From positions 1 through 64,000 of the forward strand of contig WBZZ01002896.1 in NCBI GenBank assembly GCA_019918135.1: a DNA stretch of 64,000 nucleotides, in the 5' to 3' direction. Origin of the DNA: Paulinella micropora. Taxonomy: Eukaryota > Cercozoa > Imbricatea > Euglyphida > Paulinellidae. The position numbers were made by a program, and so were the translations under genes. The notes under the pieces are model-generated. The model searched no databases and had not been told where the DNA came from. It worked only from the letters and a program-made list of their open reading frames with translations. Each line of letters opens with the position of its first letter. The stretch's first letter is position 1. Positions 49,232 through 59,160 of this stretch are shown piece by piece.

Positions 49232-49490
49232 GGTGCCGGCGGGGCGGTGCTGCTGCGCCAGGACCTGTTCTCGCTGTACTGCAAGCTGGCGACGGAGGGT
49301 GTAAGGAGTCCGGCGCTTGAGCTGCAGTGGGCTTACGTCTTTGTAGCGAGCTGTCTTCGATCCGAGCACAAGAGTTCCAAGAGTTCTTTGAGTTGGCCCA
49401 CCAGTGTGCCAGACCTAGAAACACCATCTACGATCAAAACCAGCGCGCGCGACGGTGTCGGTGCAAGTCCGCTGGCGCGGGCTAAAAGTG
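49232..49490 (+). pseudogene. Coding relic, helical-repeat type
   Basis: LLRQDLFSLYCKLATEGV and LELQWAYVFVAS in one frame, then RAQEFQEFFELAHQCARPRN and a stop in another. This resembles the end of a Sel1/TPR-like protein. No start. Confidence 0.4.
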
Positions 49491-49645
49491 GATGGGGGGG
49501 GGGGCTCGGGGGAGGCTTTGCCCCCCGGTACGAGGATGCCAAAAGAAAAGCAAACAATTTTTTTTAATGAAATCTATACAAAGCCTTATACTTGGTACTG
49601 GTGACTTGAGCCGCAAAGTCTTGGTTGGCGATCTTCCATTGGTCC

Positions 49646-50533
49646 TTAGCCCAAGACCAAACGAACAATATTTTTTTTACTAGCTAGGTCTCTTAGGTAT
49701 CCCAACCAATCGACCTCCGTGCTGTTGCTGCCGCGGTACGAGTAATAGTTTTGCGCGTTTTCATTAGCAGTAAAGGTTTTTGCCTCCCCTTGCAGCTTTG
49801 CCCAGTCGTAGGCGGGAATTTCCTGTCTAGCGATGATGGTACAGCTGTCTTTGGTGAGCACGATGCCCTCGTCCTTTTTTCGTTTCAAGAGTGATTTCAA
49901 GAATTTACCCCAATCCTTCTCGTCTTGTTTCCGGTAGGAATTATCCAGCGTGTCGCATGTGTATATTCCAGAAACGTCAGGATCGGCGCGGAGAACAACG
50001 ACCTGAAGGATTCCCAGGATATATTCCAAATATTCAGGCCATTCAATCTCGTCTGCTTGGCTTGTGTATTTTTGGGTCGTGTAAGACCTAGCTTGGGCCC
50101 AGAGTCGTGTCCACTCATAGGCAATCATTGGTTCTGCGTCGGTTGAGCTCCGCTTTTGCAGAGAGAGCACTATGCCCTTGCTTTCATTCTTGAGCAAGTC
50201 TAGAAGAAAAGCCTCCCACTTGGGGGCAACGTGTGTGATACGTGTTCGGTCTTCATTCTCAGTCCGTTTCTTGTAAAGCTCAAACAGCTGCTTCAAGTCG
50301 GTCAGCGTATAGTAACCATCAACGCGCTCGCTAAAATCCGCAAATCTCTTTGATTTGCAGTAAGCACTTCCCTGAATAAAAAAGTACAAGCTAGATGCTT
50401 GATGCTTTTGCAGATATTCCAAGACACTCTTGGCGTCATCTGACTTTGCACCGCGCTTGAATGCGCTAGACCATTTCTCTGGCCACTTTTTTTCAAAGGC
50501 TTGGGCAAGTTCGGTAATATCGTCTCCATTCAT
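49646..50533 (-). CDS. Unidentified protein built of internal repeats
   Basis: The protein has 295 residues, ATG at 50533 (MNGDDITELAQAFEKKWPEK). It consists of about three related units of 85-95 residues. The pattern W-(E/G)-(A/K)-F-L-x-x-L-L-K is followed by a GIVL strand, then Y-(E/D)-W-(T/A)-(R/K)-L, an A(R/K)(S/T)(Y/F)T segment and a final (E/D)W-x-x-YL. Examples are WEAFLLDLLKNESKGIVL and AYEWTRLWAQARSYTTQ against WGKFLKSLLKRKKDEGIVL and AYDWAKLQGEAKTFTAN. No signal peptide or membrane span. Codon use and composition (Lys/Asp/Tyr rich, lower GC) differ from the high-GC genes nearby. Family unknown; possible recent acquisition. Confidence 0.78.
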   Translation of the reverse strand: MNGDDITELAQAFEKKWPEKWSSAFKRGAKSDDAKSVLEYLQKHQASSLYFFIQGSAYCKSKRFADFSERVDGYYTLTDLKQLFELYKKRTENEDRTRITHVAPKWEAFLLDLLKNESKGIVLSLQKRSSTDAEPMIAYEWTRLWAQARSYTTQKYTSQADEIEWPEYLEYILGILQVVVLRADPDVSGIYTCDTLDNSYRKQDEKDWGKFLKSLLKRKKDEGIVLTKDSCTIIARQEIPAYDWAKLQGEAKTFTANENAQNYYSYRGSNSTEVDWLGYLRDLASKKNIVRLVLG

Positions 50534-50880
50534 TTCAAGACTGCGCAAGCTTTCGTCCGCGGAAGCTATTCGATGATATAAGAGAACAATATTCTACCTC
50601 TCCTGTTTAATACGATATAGCGTAAAAAGAAGGGAAAGAGTCAGTCAAAAAAAAGCTAAGTTCCTTTCCTCCCTTAAACCAGGTGAGGGGAGGGGGGGGG
50701 GACAGTGGTATGTTACGACCCCCACCTTCCTGGCCCGAGTGGGGCGGCCGCGTGCACTTCCCCTGACCTTTCCTGTTCTTCTTTGCTGCGTGTGATATGG
50801 CCAAAAAAGGCATTACCGGGGAGATTCTTGCAAAACACACGTCCAAACTTTTTTATTACAATAAATCTTGTTCCGGCGGG
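50534..50880. other. Spacer
   Basis: AT-rich start, a G9 run near 50692, and unique sequence. Nothing recognised. Confidence 0.4.
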
Positions 50881-50884
50881 TCGG

Positions 50885-51250
50885 CCGAAGGCGTTCCGGC
50901 GGGCCCTGGTCGAGACTTTGTGGGTGCTGCTGGACGACAACGATGACGGCTTCGTGGAGCCGCAGGCCGGCGAATCCGAGCTTGACACCTACAGGCGCTA
51001 CTTCTGTAAAAAAGCGTAACTGGTGGCTTCGCAGTTCTGGTTCCGGTCGGCGGGCAACAACAGCGACGTCGGCTGGCTGCGCAACATAGAGTGCCCGTGC
51101 GCGGAGTCGACGAACGAGGGGCTCAAGGTGTGCCCCGTGAACCCCCGGGAGCGGCTCGCGCCCGACGGGCGGCTGCGCACGCAGGCCGAGGAATGCTTTT
51201 TGTGTGTGTGTGTGTATGCTGATCGGGGAGGGGGTGTTTGCCCCGCGAAT
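50885..51250 (+). pseudogene. Coding relic with EF-hand-like loop
   Basis: Protein-like sequence, FRRALVETLWVLLDDNDDG then ESELDTYRRYF and later WFRSAGNNSDVGWLRNIECP. DDNDDGFVEPQA resembles an EF-hand loop but lacks the final Glu. There is no ATG, and the stretch is not continuous as one ORF. It is followed by a (GT)n microsatellite at about 51199-51214 and a C13 run. Relic or exon. Confidence 0.4.
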
Positions 51251-51370
51251 GGGTTGCGTGCCCCCCCCCCCCCCCCACCACACGCGCCACGCCTTTCTTT
51301 CCCCCGCGCATTTGATAAATGATCGAGTGCTGAGCGATTTCTTTTTTGTGGCAGCATCTCTTTTTTCCGA

Positions 51371-52027
51371 ATGAGCGTTACGCACAAGAACAAGAAACAG
51401 AAAATAAACGAGGCCAACACCCCAGACACGACAACAACGCCTTTGAGATTACCATTGGACCTTTGGCCAGAAATCCTGGCCTTTATAGAGCTACAAGACA
51501 TCCTCGTGTTTGCCAGTGTCTCCTCAAGGATTTAAGGAATGGCAAAGCCCGTACCAGCCAGCGAAAGATATCCTTCTGCGCTGGGGTAAGGTCTGGAGTA
51601 AAGCAAAGGTTCGGCTTTCTCCGCCTGTCCGGATTCAAGTACCTTGCACTCGTCAGAGGTACGCGTTTCAAGGAGCTAGACCTCAGGTTATCTGGGACAA
51701 TAATTGATAAAGTGTTCGGCAAGAGAGGTTAAACAAGTTACAAATCCTGGGCACTCTGTGCGTTGACAGAATTCTTATTACTGCAAGCGCCCTACAACTT
51801 GATACCGACGACGAACCTGTCCTTGATCACCTGATTGAACAGCTCCTAACCCTGCCGCTAGAACTGGAAAAGCTGTCGCTGTATTTTACCGACATAAGTC
51901 CCGTACATATACAAAGGCTCTTTACCCGTTACCGCCACCTTCGGTTGAAATTAGGGTTTCCCCGAGATCATCGCGACTATCCAACCCCGGCAACAAACGC
52001 TGGTTTCACGGGAAGCGCCGCGCTCTA
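51371..52027 (+). pseudogene. Decayed F-box/LRR gene
   Basis: ATG at 51371: MSVTHKNKKQKINEANTPD leads into an F-box (LPLDLWPEILAFIELQDILV, FASVSS). Coding-like sequence continues in changing frames: EWQSPYQPAKDILLRWGK, then FKELDLRLSGTIIDKVFG, then LNKLQILGTLCVDRILITA and LELEKLSLYFTDISPVHIQ. That is F-box plus LRRs. It differs from the 30418 family and from the 20129 gene, so it is a third F-box/LRR type, interrupted several times. Confidence 0.7.
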
Positions 52028-52540
52028 ACTTGTGCGAGAGGTGCCGGATGGGAAGAGGAGGTGCAGGGGGCCATGAACCAATAGCGTATTGCAGCGACAG
52101 GTACCAGCGAGCCCACCGCGACGCTCGCGGTGGACAGTGGCAGCCGACAACTGCCAGCGAGCGCACCGGCGCCGCGAGCTCGACCCGGGGCCAGCGGCGT
52201 GCCAAAGACCTGCAAGGAGTCTCCGCCGGCGTGCCAGGCAAGCTTGCGCAGCACAGTCTCGGTATCGCGCCCGCGCGCGGGCTGTAGGATAGTGTTGGGG
52301 CTTCGTGGCGCGCGCCAGGGCGGGGTTTTCGAGCTGGAGCACGCACACCTGCAGCATGGTGGTGTAGTCGTTCGCTTGGCCCCAGATAAGATTTAAGCCT
52401 AAAAACAAAAATCACTACCGCGCGCTTGTTTAAGCTAGTGTTGCACGACCAATTGAAATTCCTGCTTGGTTCATTAAAGAAAAAGTTTTTTTTCAATACT
52501 TTCTCGCCGCGCTTTTCCCTTTTTCTGCCCCCTAACGAGC
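52028..52540. other. Unique GC-rich stretch, coding status unclear
   Basis: The minus strand reads ANDYTTMLQVCVLQLENPAL and, in another frame, RKLAWHAGGDSLQVFGTPLA. Both look protein-like but without a start or a family. Possibly another relic. Confidence 0.3.
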
Positions 52541-52542
52541 TG

Positions 52543-53005
52543 GAGCGACCTGCGCTTAAACCATTAGGCTCCTCATCGTCAGAACCTGAGCTTTTAATAA
52601 AAAAATCTTTAACTTTGTAACCAATCAACCGACTGCTACGTAGTAGCTCCCGGAGAGTCAAAGCCTCACCGCCTAGACATTGTTTGATCCTTTTTTTTGC
52701 TTCATTTTGCCCCCTTGTGTCCTTGCCTCGCATTTTGTTTTGTTCTGTGTGGCGCCTCACCTCATTCCAAGGTAGACTGCGCCACAGTTCTCCATTCTCC
52801 CGGAATCCATTCGCCTTGTAGGAAAACAATTGCTTCAGGCCGTTTCAAAGCGCCTCTTGGCTTTGCATTTTCCTTTTGTTTTACTTTTCTTTTTACGATG
52901 TGTATCTTGTAGTGCCGCCAGCGATTCCAAGGCAGTTTTCTCCGTCGTATCCTCTCTTAATTTCCTCTTCAACTTTCTCTTTCCGGATTGAGGCATCGCC
53001 TCCCA
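52543..53005. repeat. Duplicated 3' region of the HNH gene, distal copy
   Basis: Nearly identical to 53731-54268, i.e. the last 45 codons of the HNH gene plus its 3' flank (PQSGKRKLKRKLREDTTEKT is encoded in both). This copy lacks a 78-bp stretch present in the other. The divergence at one end of the coding part suggests that it is no longer maintained. Confidence 0.85.
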
Positions 53006-53730
53006 GTGCTCCCCCCCGCCCCCTCCCTTCTCTGTTCCCGTCGTCCCCTGCTTACCCCCCTCTCCCCTTACCCCTTGTTTGCGCGTGCAAACGCATCCGA
53101 AAAAAAAAATTTTTCCCACTTTTCATATTCCAGCAGATATTTCCGCAGATCTTGCGCACTGTGCTCCAGCGCAGCCCTGCGGCGGATGGACGGGCGGTGG
53201 TCAATGTAGCAGGTGGACAAGGGCCTCACAATCCCGACGGCGTCCTGCCCGTGCCATGGCTCGGCCACCGTGCGCAAGGTCAGAAAAATATGAAAAATAT
53301 GCAAAGAGGAAAGAAAAATTTCTTTGCCTGAGAACCAAAAAAACAAACGGGGGGGGGGGGGAATGAAAGGGGGGGGGAGAGGGAGAGGAGAAAGAGGAAG
53401 GGGGGGAAGAAGGAGGAGGGGAGTGATCCCCCCCGCCCCCCTCCCCCCTCTGTTCCCGTCGTCCCCTGCTTACCCCCCCCCCTCCCCTTGTCCCTTGTTT
53501 GCGCGTGCAAACGCATCCGAAAAAATTTTTTTTTCCACTTTTCATATTCCTGCAGATATTTCCGCTGATCTTGCGCACTGTGCTCCAGCGCAGCCCTGCG
53601 GCGGATGAACGGGCGGTGGTCAATGTAGCAGGTGGACAAGGACCTCACAATCCCGACGGCGTCCTGTCCGTGCCATGGCTCGGCCACCGTGCGCAAGGTC
53701 AGAAAAATATGAAAATATGAAAAGAGGAAA
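53006..53730 (+). repeat. Two family A units inside the duplication
   Basis: A units at about 53075-53345 and 53490-53730, head to tail, same type as the 46-48.8 kb array, lying exactly between the two copies of the HNH 3' region. Confidence 0.88.
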
Positions 53731-54119
53731 AGCGACTTGCGCGTAAATCATTAGGCTCCTAATCGTCAGAACCTGAGCTTTTAATAAAAAACCTTTTTAA
53801 CTTTGTAACCAATCAACCGACTGCTACGTAGTAGCTCCCGGAGAGTCAAACCCTCACCGCCTACACATTGTTCGACCCTTCTTTTTTGCTTCATTTTGCC
53901 CCTTTTGTTTCCTTGCTGCGCATTCTGTTTTTGTTCTGTGTGGCGCCTCACCACAAATCCAAGGTAGACTGCGCCACAGTTCTCCATTCTCCCGGAATTC
54001 ATTCGCCTTGTAGGGAAACAAGAGGGGGGGGGCTTTTTGGCTGCACCTGCCAAACCTATGAATATATTGGAATCGAACTTGTCAAGGTCTAGCATCGGAA
54101 ACAATTGCTTCAGGCCGTT
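53731..54119. repeat. Duplicated 3' region of the HNH gene, proximal copy (non-coding part)
   Basis: The 3' flank of the HNH gene. It contains GAGCTTTTAATAAAAA (a possible polyadenylation-type element near 53775), ACCGACTGCTACGTAGTAGC and a 78-bp G-rich-to-unique insert (about 54020-54096) absent from the other copy. Confidence 0.8.
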
Positions 54120-56933
54120 TCAAAGCGCCTCTTGGCTTTGCATCTTCCTTTTCTTTTTACGATGCGTATCTTGTAGTGCCGCCAGCGAGTCCAAGGCAGT
54201 TTTCTCCGTCGTATCCTCTCTTAATTTCCTCTTCAACTTTCTCTTTCCGGATTGAGGCATCGCCTCCCCCCCGATAACCTGCGGATACAGCTCGGCCGCG
54301 GTGTATGGAAAGAGAAGGCCTTTGGCTTGGGGCCCCGCGCTCCCGAGGGCGGAGTACATAGTTTGGGTCTTGCTTGCGAGGTCCAACCGCGGGAAACGTT
54401 CTTTCATGCTAGCCCAAAACTTCTCTTCACCCGCCTTTCCCAATTCTCCTCTACCGAGGCCAAGGAAGCTTTCAAAACTAGCAATAATATCAAGGTGTCG
54501 GATTGCATAGAACCCCTTATTTTTTCCCATGAAGACGGGGAAAACATGGGGGACCTCTTTTCTACCGTTTTTCCTTAGACCCGGGAGTCTTTCTTCTGTC
54601 GCAACCAGCCGACAGAATTCTGGTACATACCTAGCAAATAAATTATCTTGCTCGGCCACTGATGGCAAGGGCGCTAGTGCCTCCAGTTGGCGGGCCTGCA
54701 GATAGCGCACGAAATCTTCCGTTGAAGGAACGTTGGTGGGAGGTTCCAGTGCTGGTGGGGCCGCCGCAAGCCGCAAGGTCGTAGCTGCTACACCTTTTGC
54801 CCGCAACTGTGTCGCTGTCCACAGCGGTTTACCCAACCCGTCGGGTAGCAATAACACGTGGCTCCTATTGTTCAATAGGATTGACGTTTCAGTATTGTTG
54901 CTTCTGCCGGAGAATTTTCGGGTTTGATTAGCAAGACAACGGAACAGGTTTTTCCACTGAATAGCGTCATCTGCTCGTCGTGGACATCCATCCAGGACAG
55001 CGATTTTACAGGCCTGGAGCTCTTCAAGCTTATTGCTTAGCTTGTGCTCATAGACCTCTCGAAAAATCACAATGTGCTCATTACCCAAAGCTTGGAAAAA
55101 GGACACCAGGATCTGCCGGAGCAGCAACGGCACCTGGCCCTCCAGGCAAACCCACAACTGCGACCTATGCTCCTGTGAGCATTGCATATTGCGTGCAAGC
55201 CAATCCGTAAACCGCTCTCCATCGTGCTGTTCAAAACAGCTTTGAATCAAGCTGCTCCAGTCAGGCATTTGCTGCACAGAAGGTTGTGCAACGTTCCGTG
55301 AGGTGCTAGGCGTTAATCTGGCAGGGAAAAGAAACCCTTCCAGCTGTTGGTCGGATACGGATTGCGTGCACTCCTTTTCCCAGACCTTGAAGATGTTCTG
55401 TTCCTTTTTCGTGTGCTTTGACGCCCAAGAGAGGGGCACTAGCTCTAACCTGCTGTGCTCGTATTCACGACGTAACTGCTGTACTTTGAGGACTCGTGTT
55501 TGTTCAACTTGAACAGGAGGGCCATCCAGGACTTGTTTGGGCCAGACAATCTTCACTGCTACGTGAGCATCGGTCCGCGCCAACCACCAGCGGCTGAGCA
55601 CGTCGCGCAAGTCGAGCCAGAAGTACTTGGTTGGCGCAAGGCTAAAGAAAGCCCTAATCTCGTCACTGCAATCCTCCAACTTTATCATTTCCTTGCCCTT
55701 GATTGACAGCGCAAAGCGCTGCATGCGCACGCTTAGCTGCATGCTTTTGATGCTTTTGATGCTGAATTCGCCCTTTCTGGGCCACATCTCCCGCCACGCA
55801 AGTTTGGACAGCAGAGAGGTAGCAGGGGCTTGGCGGCTGCGTTCTAGGAGCTGCTGCTGGCGCCCGTGTTCCAGTCCGTGCATCAGGCCCAAAAGTTGCT
55901 TGAAGTAAAAGCCGGGGTCACTGCTGACCTTGAATTCTGCAAAGCTGACCTTGGCCTCAGGCCCTTCCAAGTACTCGACGGCATGCCACAGGCTGTCCAG
56001 GTCCACGGCAAGCCTTTCGTTTTCCTCGCTGGGGCCTTGCTCGAGCAAGGCCTTGGCCTGGGCGAGCTCGCTGGTCTGAGGGTTCAGCCAGGCGCCGGTT
56101 GCACTCCGGGGTTCCTGGAGGTTATTACTACTTTCAAGCTCGATCAGAGGCGGTCGCTGTTGAGTCTGGCCAGCAAGGGGTTGCATTCTTTCGCTGTGAG
56201 TTGGTCTCTTGCTTTTTGGCGTGGTGTTGCATATCGTTTGCAAGGCTCCTTGATCCCCCCCTCCCTTCCCTGCGAGGCTTGCTTCTTCTTCAGGCAATGC
56301 TTCCTGAAAAGCTTGTGCCCCTGCGTGGTCACTTAGTGCGGTTGTTATCTTGCCCTCGCAGTCTACACATTCTGCGGTAGGCGGAGAAGAGCTGGCGCGT
56401 ACTGGCCGCCAACGCGCCGTGTGCGAAGTGACGTGCAAGCCAGCCACGGGCAGCTCTGGCATGTCGCGAAACAGACTACACTTGCTCATATGTTCTCGGA
56501 CATACTTACAAAAGGCTGCTGCCTTGCGCGCTGCTACGCTTCCTATGTAGGCCAGCTTCTCGTTGTCTACAAATTCCCGGAAACTTGAGTTCACAACATC
56601 TGGCATTAACATATAGTTGCGCGGATGGTCCAGGCCTCCCCAGCGCCTTGGCACTATATGGTCAACATGTGCCCGGACGCCCCCCGGCGCGAAGTACGCT
56701 GCTAAAAGGGGATGCCCGCGATTGGCGCGGGCCCATTTGCGCGCTTCAAACAAGGAAAGGGGCCTCTTTAGGTTACAAAGATCTGCAAAGTCTCCGAGGT
56801 AAACGGGCTCGGTTGTCAGAATTTGTACGTTCTTGTGTCGACGCGCCAGCTCTCCTAATTTTCGCCGCAGACTTAGCTCAGAAGTACTACTAGTGCGGCG
56901 TTTGTTTGCGTTCGCGGCTACGAGCATGGCCAT
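54120..56933 (-). CDS. HNH endonuclease fused to a large D5/SF3-like region
   Basis: The protein has 937 residues, ATG at 56933 (MAMLVAANANKRRTSS). About residues 55-125 hold an HNH domain: HVDHIVPRRWGG, LDHPRNYMLMP and then VVNSSF, giving the expected D-H, Asn and His/Asn positions. A Gln/Ser/Pro linker follows (about 180-310). About 570-725 read like the second half of a superfamily-3 (D5-type) helicase: LWVCLEGQVPLLLRQILVSF where a P-loop should be but without GxGNGKS, then KIAVLDGCPRR (Walker-B-like) and NNRSHVLLLPDGLGKPLW (sensor-like). The C-terminal part (AIRHLDIIASFESFLGLG, LFPYTAAELYP) and a basic tail are shared with the truncated paralogue at 59506. DNA cleavage by HNH is likely; the helicase-like part is probably inactive. 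That reading is inference. Confidence 0.75.
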   Translation of the reverse strand: MAMLVAANANKRRTSSTSELSLRRKLGELARRHKNVQILTTEPVYLGDFADLCNLKRPLSLFEARKWARANRGHPLLAAYFAPGGVRAHVDHIVPRRWGGLDHPRNYMLMPDVVNSSFREFVDNEKLAYIGSVAARKAAAFCKYVREHMSKCSLFRDMPELPVAGLHVTSHTARWRPVRASSSPPTAECVDCEGKITTALSDHAGAQAFQEALPEEEASLAGKGGGDQGALQTICNTTPKSKRPTHSERMQPLAGQTQQRPPLIELESSNNLQEPRSATGAWLNPQTSELAQAKALLEQGPSEENERLAVDLDSLWHAVEYLEGPEAKVSFAEFKVSSDPGFYFKQLLGLMHGLEHGRQQQLLERSRQAPATSLLSKLAWREMWPRKGEFSIKSIKSMQLSVRMQRFALSIKGKEMIKLEDCSDEIRAFFSLAPTKYFWLDLRDVLSRWWLARTDAHVAVKIVWPKQVLDGPPVQVEQTRVLKVQQLRREYEHSRLELVPLSWASKHTKKEQNIFKVWEKECTQSVSDQQLEGFLFPARLTPSTSRNVAQPSVQQMPDWSSLIQSCFEQHDGERFTDWLARNMQCSQEHRSQLWVCLEGQVPLLLRQILVSFFQALGNEHIVIFREVYEHKLSNKLEELQACKIAVLDGCPRRADDAIQWKNLFRCLANQTRKFSGRSNNTETSILLNNRSHVLLLPDGLGKPLWTATQLRAKGVAATTLRLAAAPPALEPPTNVPSTEDFVRYLQARQLEALAPLPSVAEQDNLFARYVPEFCRLVATEERLPGLRKNGRKEVPHVFPVFMGKNKGFYAIRHLDIIASFESFLGLGRGELGKAGEEKFWASMKERFPRLDLASKTQTMYSALGSAGPQAKGLLFPYTAAELYPQVIGGEAMPQSGKRKLKRKLREDTTEKTALDSLAALQDTHRKKKRKMQSQEAL

Positions 56934-56994
56934 CTTTACTTTTGATTTCCTGCGTGCTTTCCTTTCTTGGCGGTTTTCGGTGAAGGGCAATTTA

Positions 56995-57305
56995 TCTTAC
57001 CTCACCAAAAATGCCCCCCCAGCCACTAGCAGGGAAATTTCAAGAGAGGGGGGAAAGAGCGCTTTCCTATCTAAGAACGGGGAGCGGGAGAAGAAAGGGG
57101 GGGGGAAGCGCCCGGCATGGGCTCAGTGCCATCCTCGTAGTTTTTCTGCATGTCACGCTGAGCGACGATGAGGGCGAGCCTTGCCCCCCCCCCTCCTCTG
57201 CCTTTTTTCTACCACCTACCACTTCGAGACAAAATCCGCTCGTTGGGGGAATTTAGTGTACCAAAGACTTTGTCAGACTTTTATTAAACTTTTTTTTAAA
57301 ACATA
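56995..57305. other. Leader of the HNH gene and spacer
   Basis: Purine-rich stretches, a G8 run and C9 tract, then an AT-rich segment (GACTTTTATTAAACTTTTTT). No gene apart from the possible exon that follows. Confidence 0.4.
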
Positions 57306-57309
57306 AATC

Positions 57310-57406
57310 ATGCCTAAGCTTTTTAATAGCGTGCAAAAAACAACAGACTGTCTCTTGCTAGTTCTAGTCCTTGCCGGTCCTGCACGAGCTGCTGCCGTGT
57401 GGAAAG
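57310..57406 (+). other. Possible first exon encoding a signal peptide
   Basis: ATG at 57310 encodes MPKLFNSVQKTTDCLLLVLV then LAGPARAAAVWKG, a textbook signal peptide with an AxA cleavage motif. It is followed directly by AAAG/GTAAGATTCC, a near-consensus 5' splice site. Read on, the frame stops ten codons later. No downstream exon is identified, so this may be an orphan or relic exon. Confidence 0.4.
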
Positions 57407-57539
57407 GTAAGATTCCAACGACACAGTGGCTGTCTTAAAGCGTAGATTTTATAAAACCACGAAATTCTTTATAGAAAGATATATTCAAGCAGGGAAAGAG
57501 ACTGCAGAAGAAAACGATATCAGGATCTCTATGAAGAGC

Positions 57540-58340
57540 GCTTCTCCCGCAAAAGCTCCCCGGGGGGGCAATTTAGAGCCTTATACCCTTAGTAGCGCAT
57601 GAGCACAGGCTCGGTGGGGCTTAGCACGGCTCGGACGGCCCCAAGCTGCGCCCCAGCACCGTGTCGCACTCCTAGGGATCTAAGGCTCTATTTTCACTTT
57701 TTTCCCCCCCGAGGGTGTTTTTTCTTAGGACCGTTCCCTCCCCCTCCCCCGTCCCCTCCCCCTTTTTTTTCACAGGACAGTGGGGAGGGGAGGGGAGGGG
57801 GCGGGGGGAGAGAAAGGGAGGGGGAGAAAAAATGGGACGTGTTCCCCCCGGGAACTCCCCAAGGGGCAATTTAGAGCCTTAGGTCCTTAGGTCCGTAGGA
57901 CCGTGAGAGCGCGGCTTCGGGTGGCAGAGTACAGGCTCGGTGGAGCTTAGCATAGGCTCGGTGGGGCTTAGCACGGCTCGGACGGCCCCAAGCTGCGCCC
58001 CAGCGCTGTGTCGCACTCCTAGGGATCTAAGGCTCTATTTTCACTTTTTTCCCCCCCGAGGGTGTTTTTTCTTAGGACCGTTCCCCCCCCCCTCCCCCGT
58101 CCCCTCCCCCTTTTTTTTCACAGGACAGTGGGGAGGGGAGGGGAGGGGGCGGGGGGAGAGAAAGGGAGGGGGAGAAAAAATGGGACGTGTTCCCCCCGGG
58201 AACTCCCCAAGGGGCAATTTAGAGCCTTAGGTCCTTAGGTCCGTAGGACCGTGAGAGCGCGGCTTCGGGTGGCAGAGTACAGGCTCGGTGGCGCTTAGCA
58301 CAGGCTCGGAAGGCTCAAGTTGCGCCTAAGAAAAGACCGA
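57540..58340 (+). repeat. Family E tandem repeats, second array
   Basis: Two full units of 346 bp, almost identical to each other (GGATCTAAGGCTCTATTTTC at about 57676 and 58022), preceded and followed by partial units; another partial copy ends near 58610. They differ from the 2.6-3.5 kb units by the GAGGGTGTTTTTTCTTAGGAC segment and by CCGGGAACTCCCC. Confidence 0.88.
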
Positions 58341-58515
58341 GCATAGTTAGTCTTGGCCTTGCACAAAGTTGAGTCTTTCCTTCCTCTATACACGCCTCTC
58401 TCTGTATTCTCTTGTTTAAATGTTGACAGGAAAAAGAAGGGGAGGAGTGGGGAGGATAGAAAAACTCAACTGTGTGCAAATCACAAGGCGAGCCGTGCTC
58501 GGCTTTTTTTTCAGC
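58330..58515. repeat. Inverted-repeat element inside an E unit
   Basis: ACCGAGCAT...CCTTGCACAAAGTTGAGT faces ACTCAACTGTGTGCAAA...CGAGCCGTGCTCGGC over about 185 bp with pyrimidine- and purine-rich inner arms. A MITE-like insertion whose ends lie within the E repeat. Confidence 0.65.
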
Positions 58516-58619
58516 ACAGCCTAAGCCGTCCGATCCGTATTTGGCCAAACCCAGGCCGTGCCCCAGCGCTTGGTCGCACTCTCAATTTTGCTAAAGATCT
58601 AAGGCTCTAATTTCCCGGT

Positions 58620-59025
58620 CTAAAATGTGTCCTCGCCCTTCCTTTGTTTTTCTTTCCACCTTAACCCTTTGCCAGTGCTGTAGGGGGGGGGGGAGCAAGG
58701 CCTGAGCAAGCTAGCGCCGGTTGTAAAATCTAGTAGAAATATTTTTGCAAAAGGTGCTGACGTGCCGTAAGGAGAAATAAACAAATGTCCCCTGACACGA
58801 GACTTTAGCTAAATAATTGTATTTAGAGGAAATGATGCAACAGATGTATTTTATTCGTAAGAACAAGCCGTTGGTGCGGTTTTGCCACGTTTATCCTGCG
58901 CGACCCACCGCCGACCAAAGACTGCTCGGACAATAGTGGGCAAGACAGTGTAGACAAGTGTACACACTGCCGCGCTTATAAGGCCCAAGAAAGGCGCGAC
59001 GTGTGGTCAATGTTGATTTTTTCTT
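58620..59025. other. Unique stretch
   Basis: AT-rich sequence with a G9 run near 58690. No gene recognised. Confidence 0.4.
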
Positions 59026-59029
59026 TAAT

Positions 59030-59160
59030 AATGCATTTTTAACAGCCGCGTACACAAGGTCTCGCGCCACGAACATGGTACAGTACAAACATTAAATCTT
59101 TGCCTTCGGCCTCGCTCAGCCACTCCATCGTCGTAGCCCACCATTTTTGAACAGGGGTAA
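59030..59160 (-). pseudogene. Possible relic of a RING-gene start
   Basis: On the minus strand ATGGTGGGCTACGACGATGG and the next 80 bp parallel the first 35 codons of the RING gene at 1186 (ATGGCCGGTTACGACGAGGC), including GGCGCGAGAC against GGCACGCGACATC. The cysteine pattern is lost. The match was found by eye and is weak. Confidence 0.3.

Noticed and set aside
51190-51215. (GT)n run as a functional element
   Set aside because: A simple microsatellite without context.
51951-52829. 292-residue minus-strand frame
   Set aside because: Runs through the HNH 3' duplication and a GC-rich stretch with inconsistent composition; no domain.
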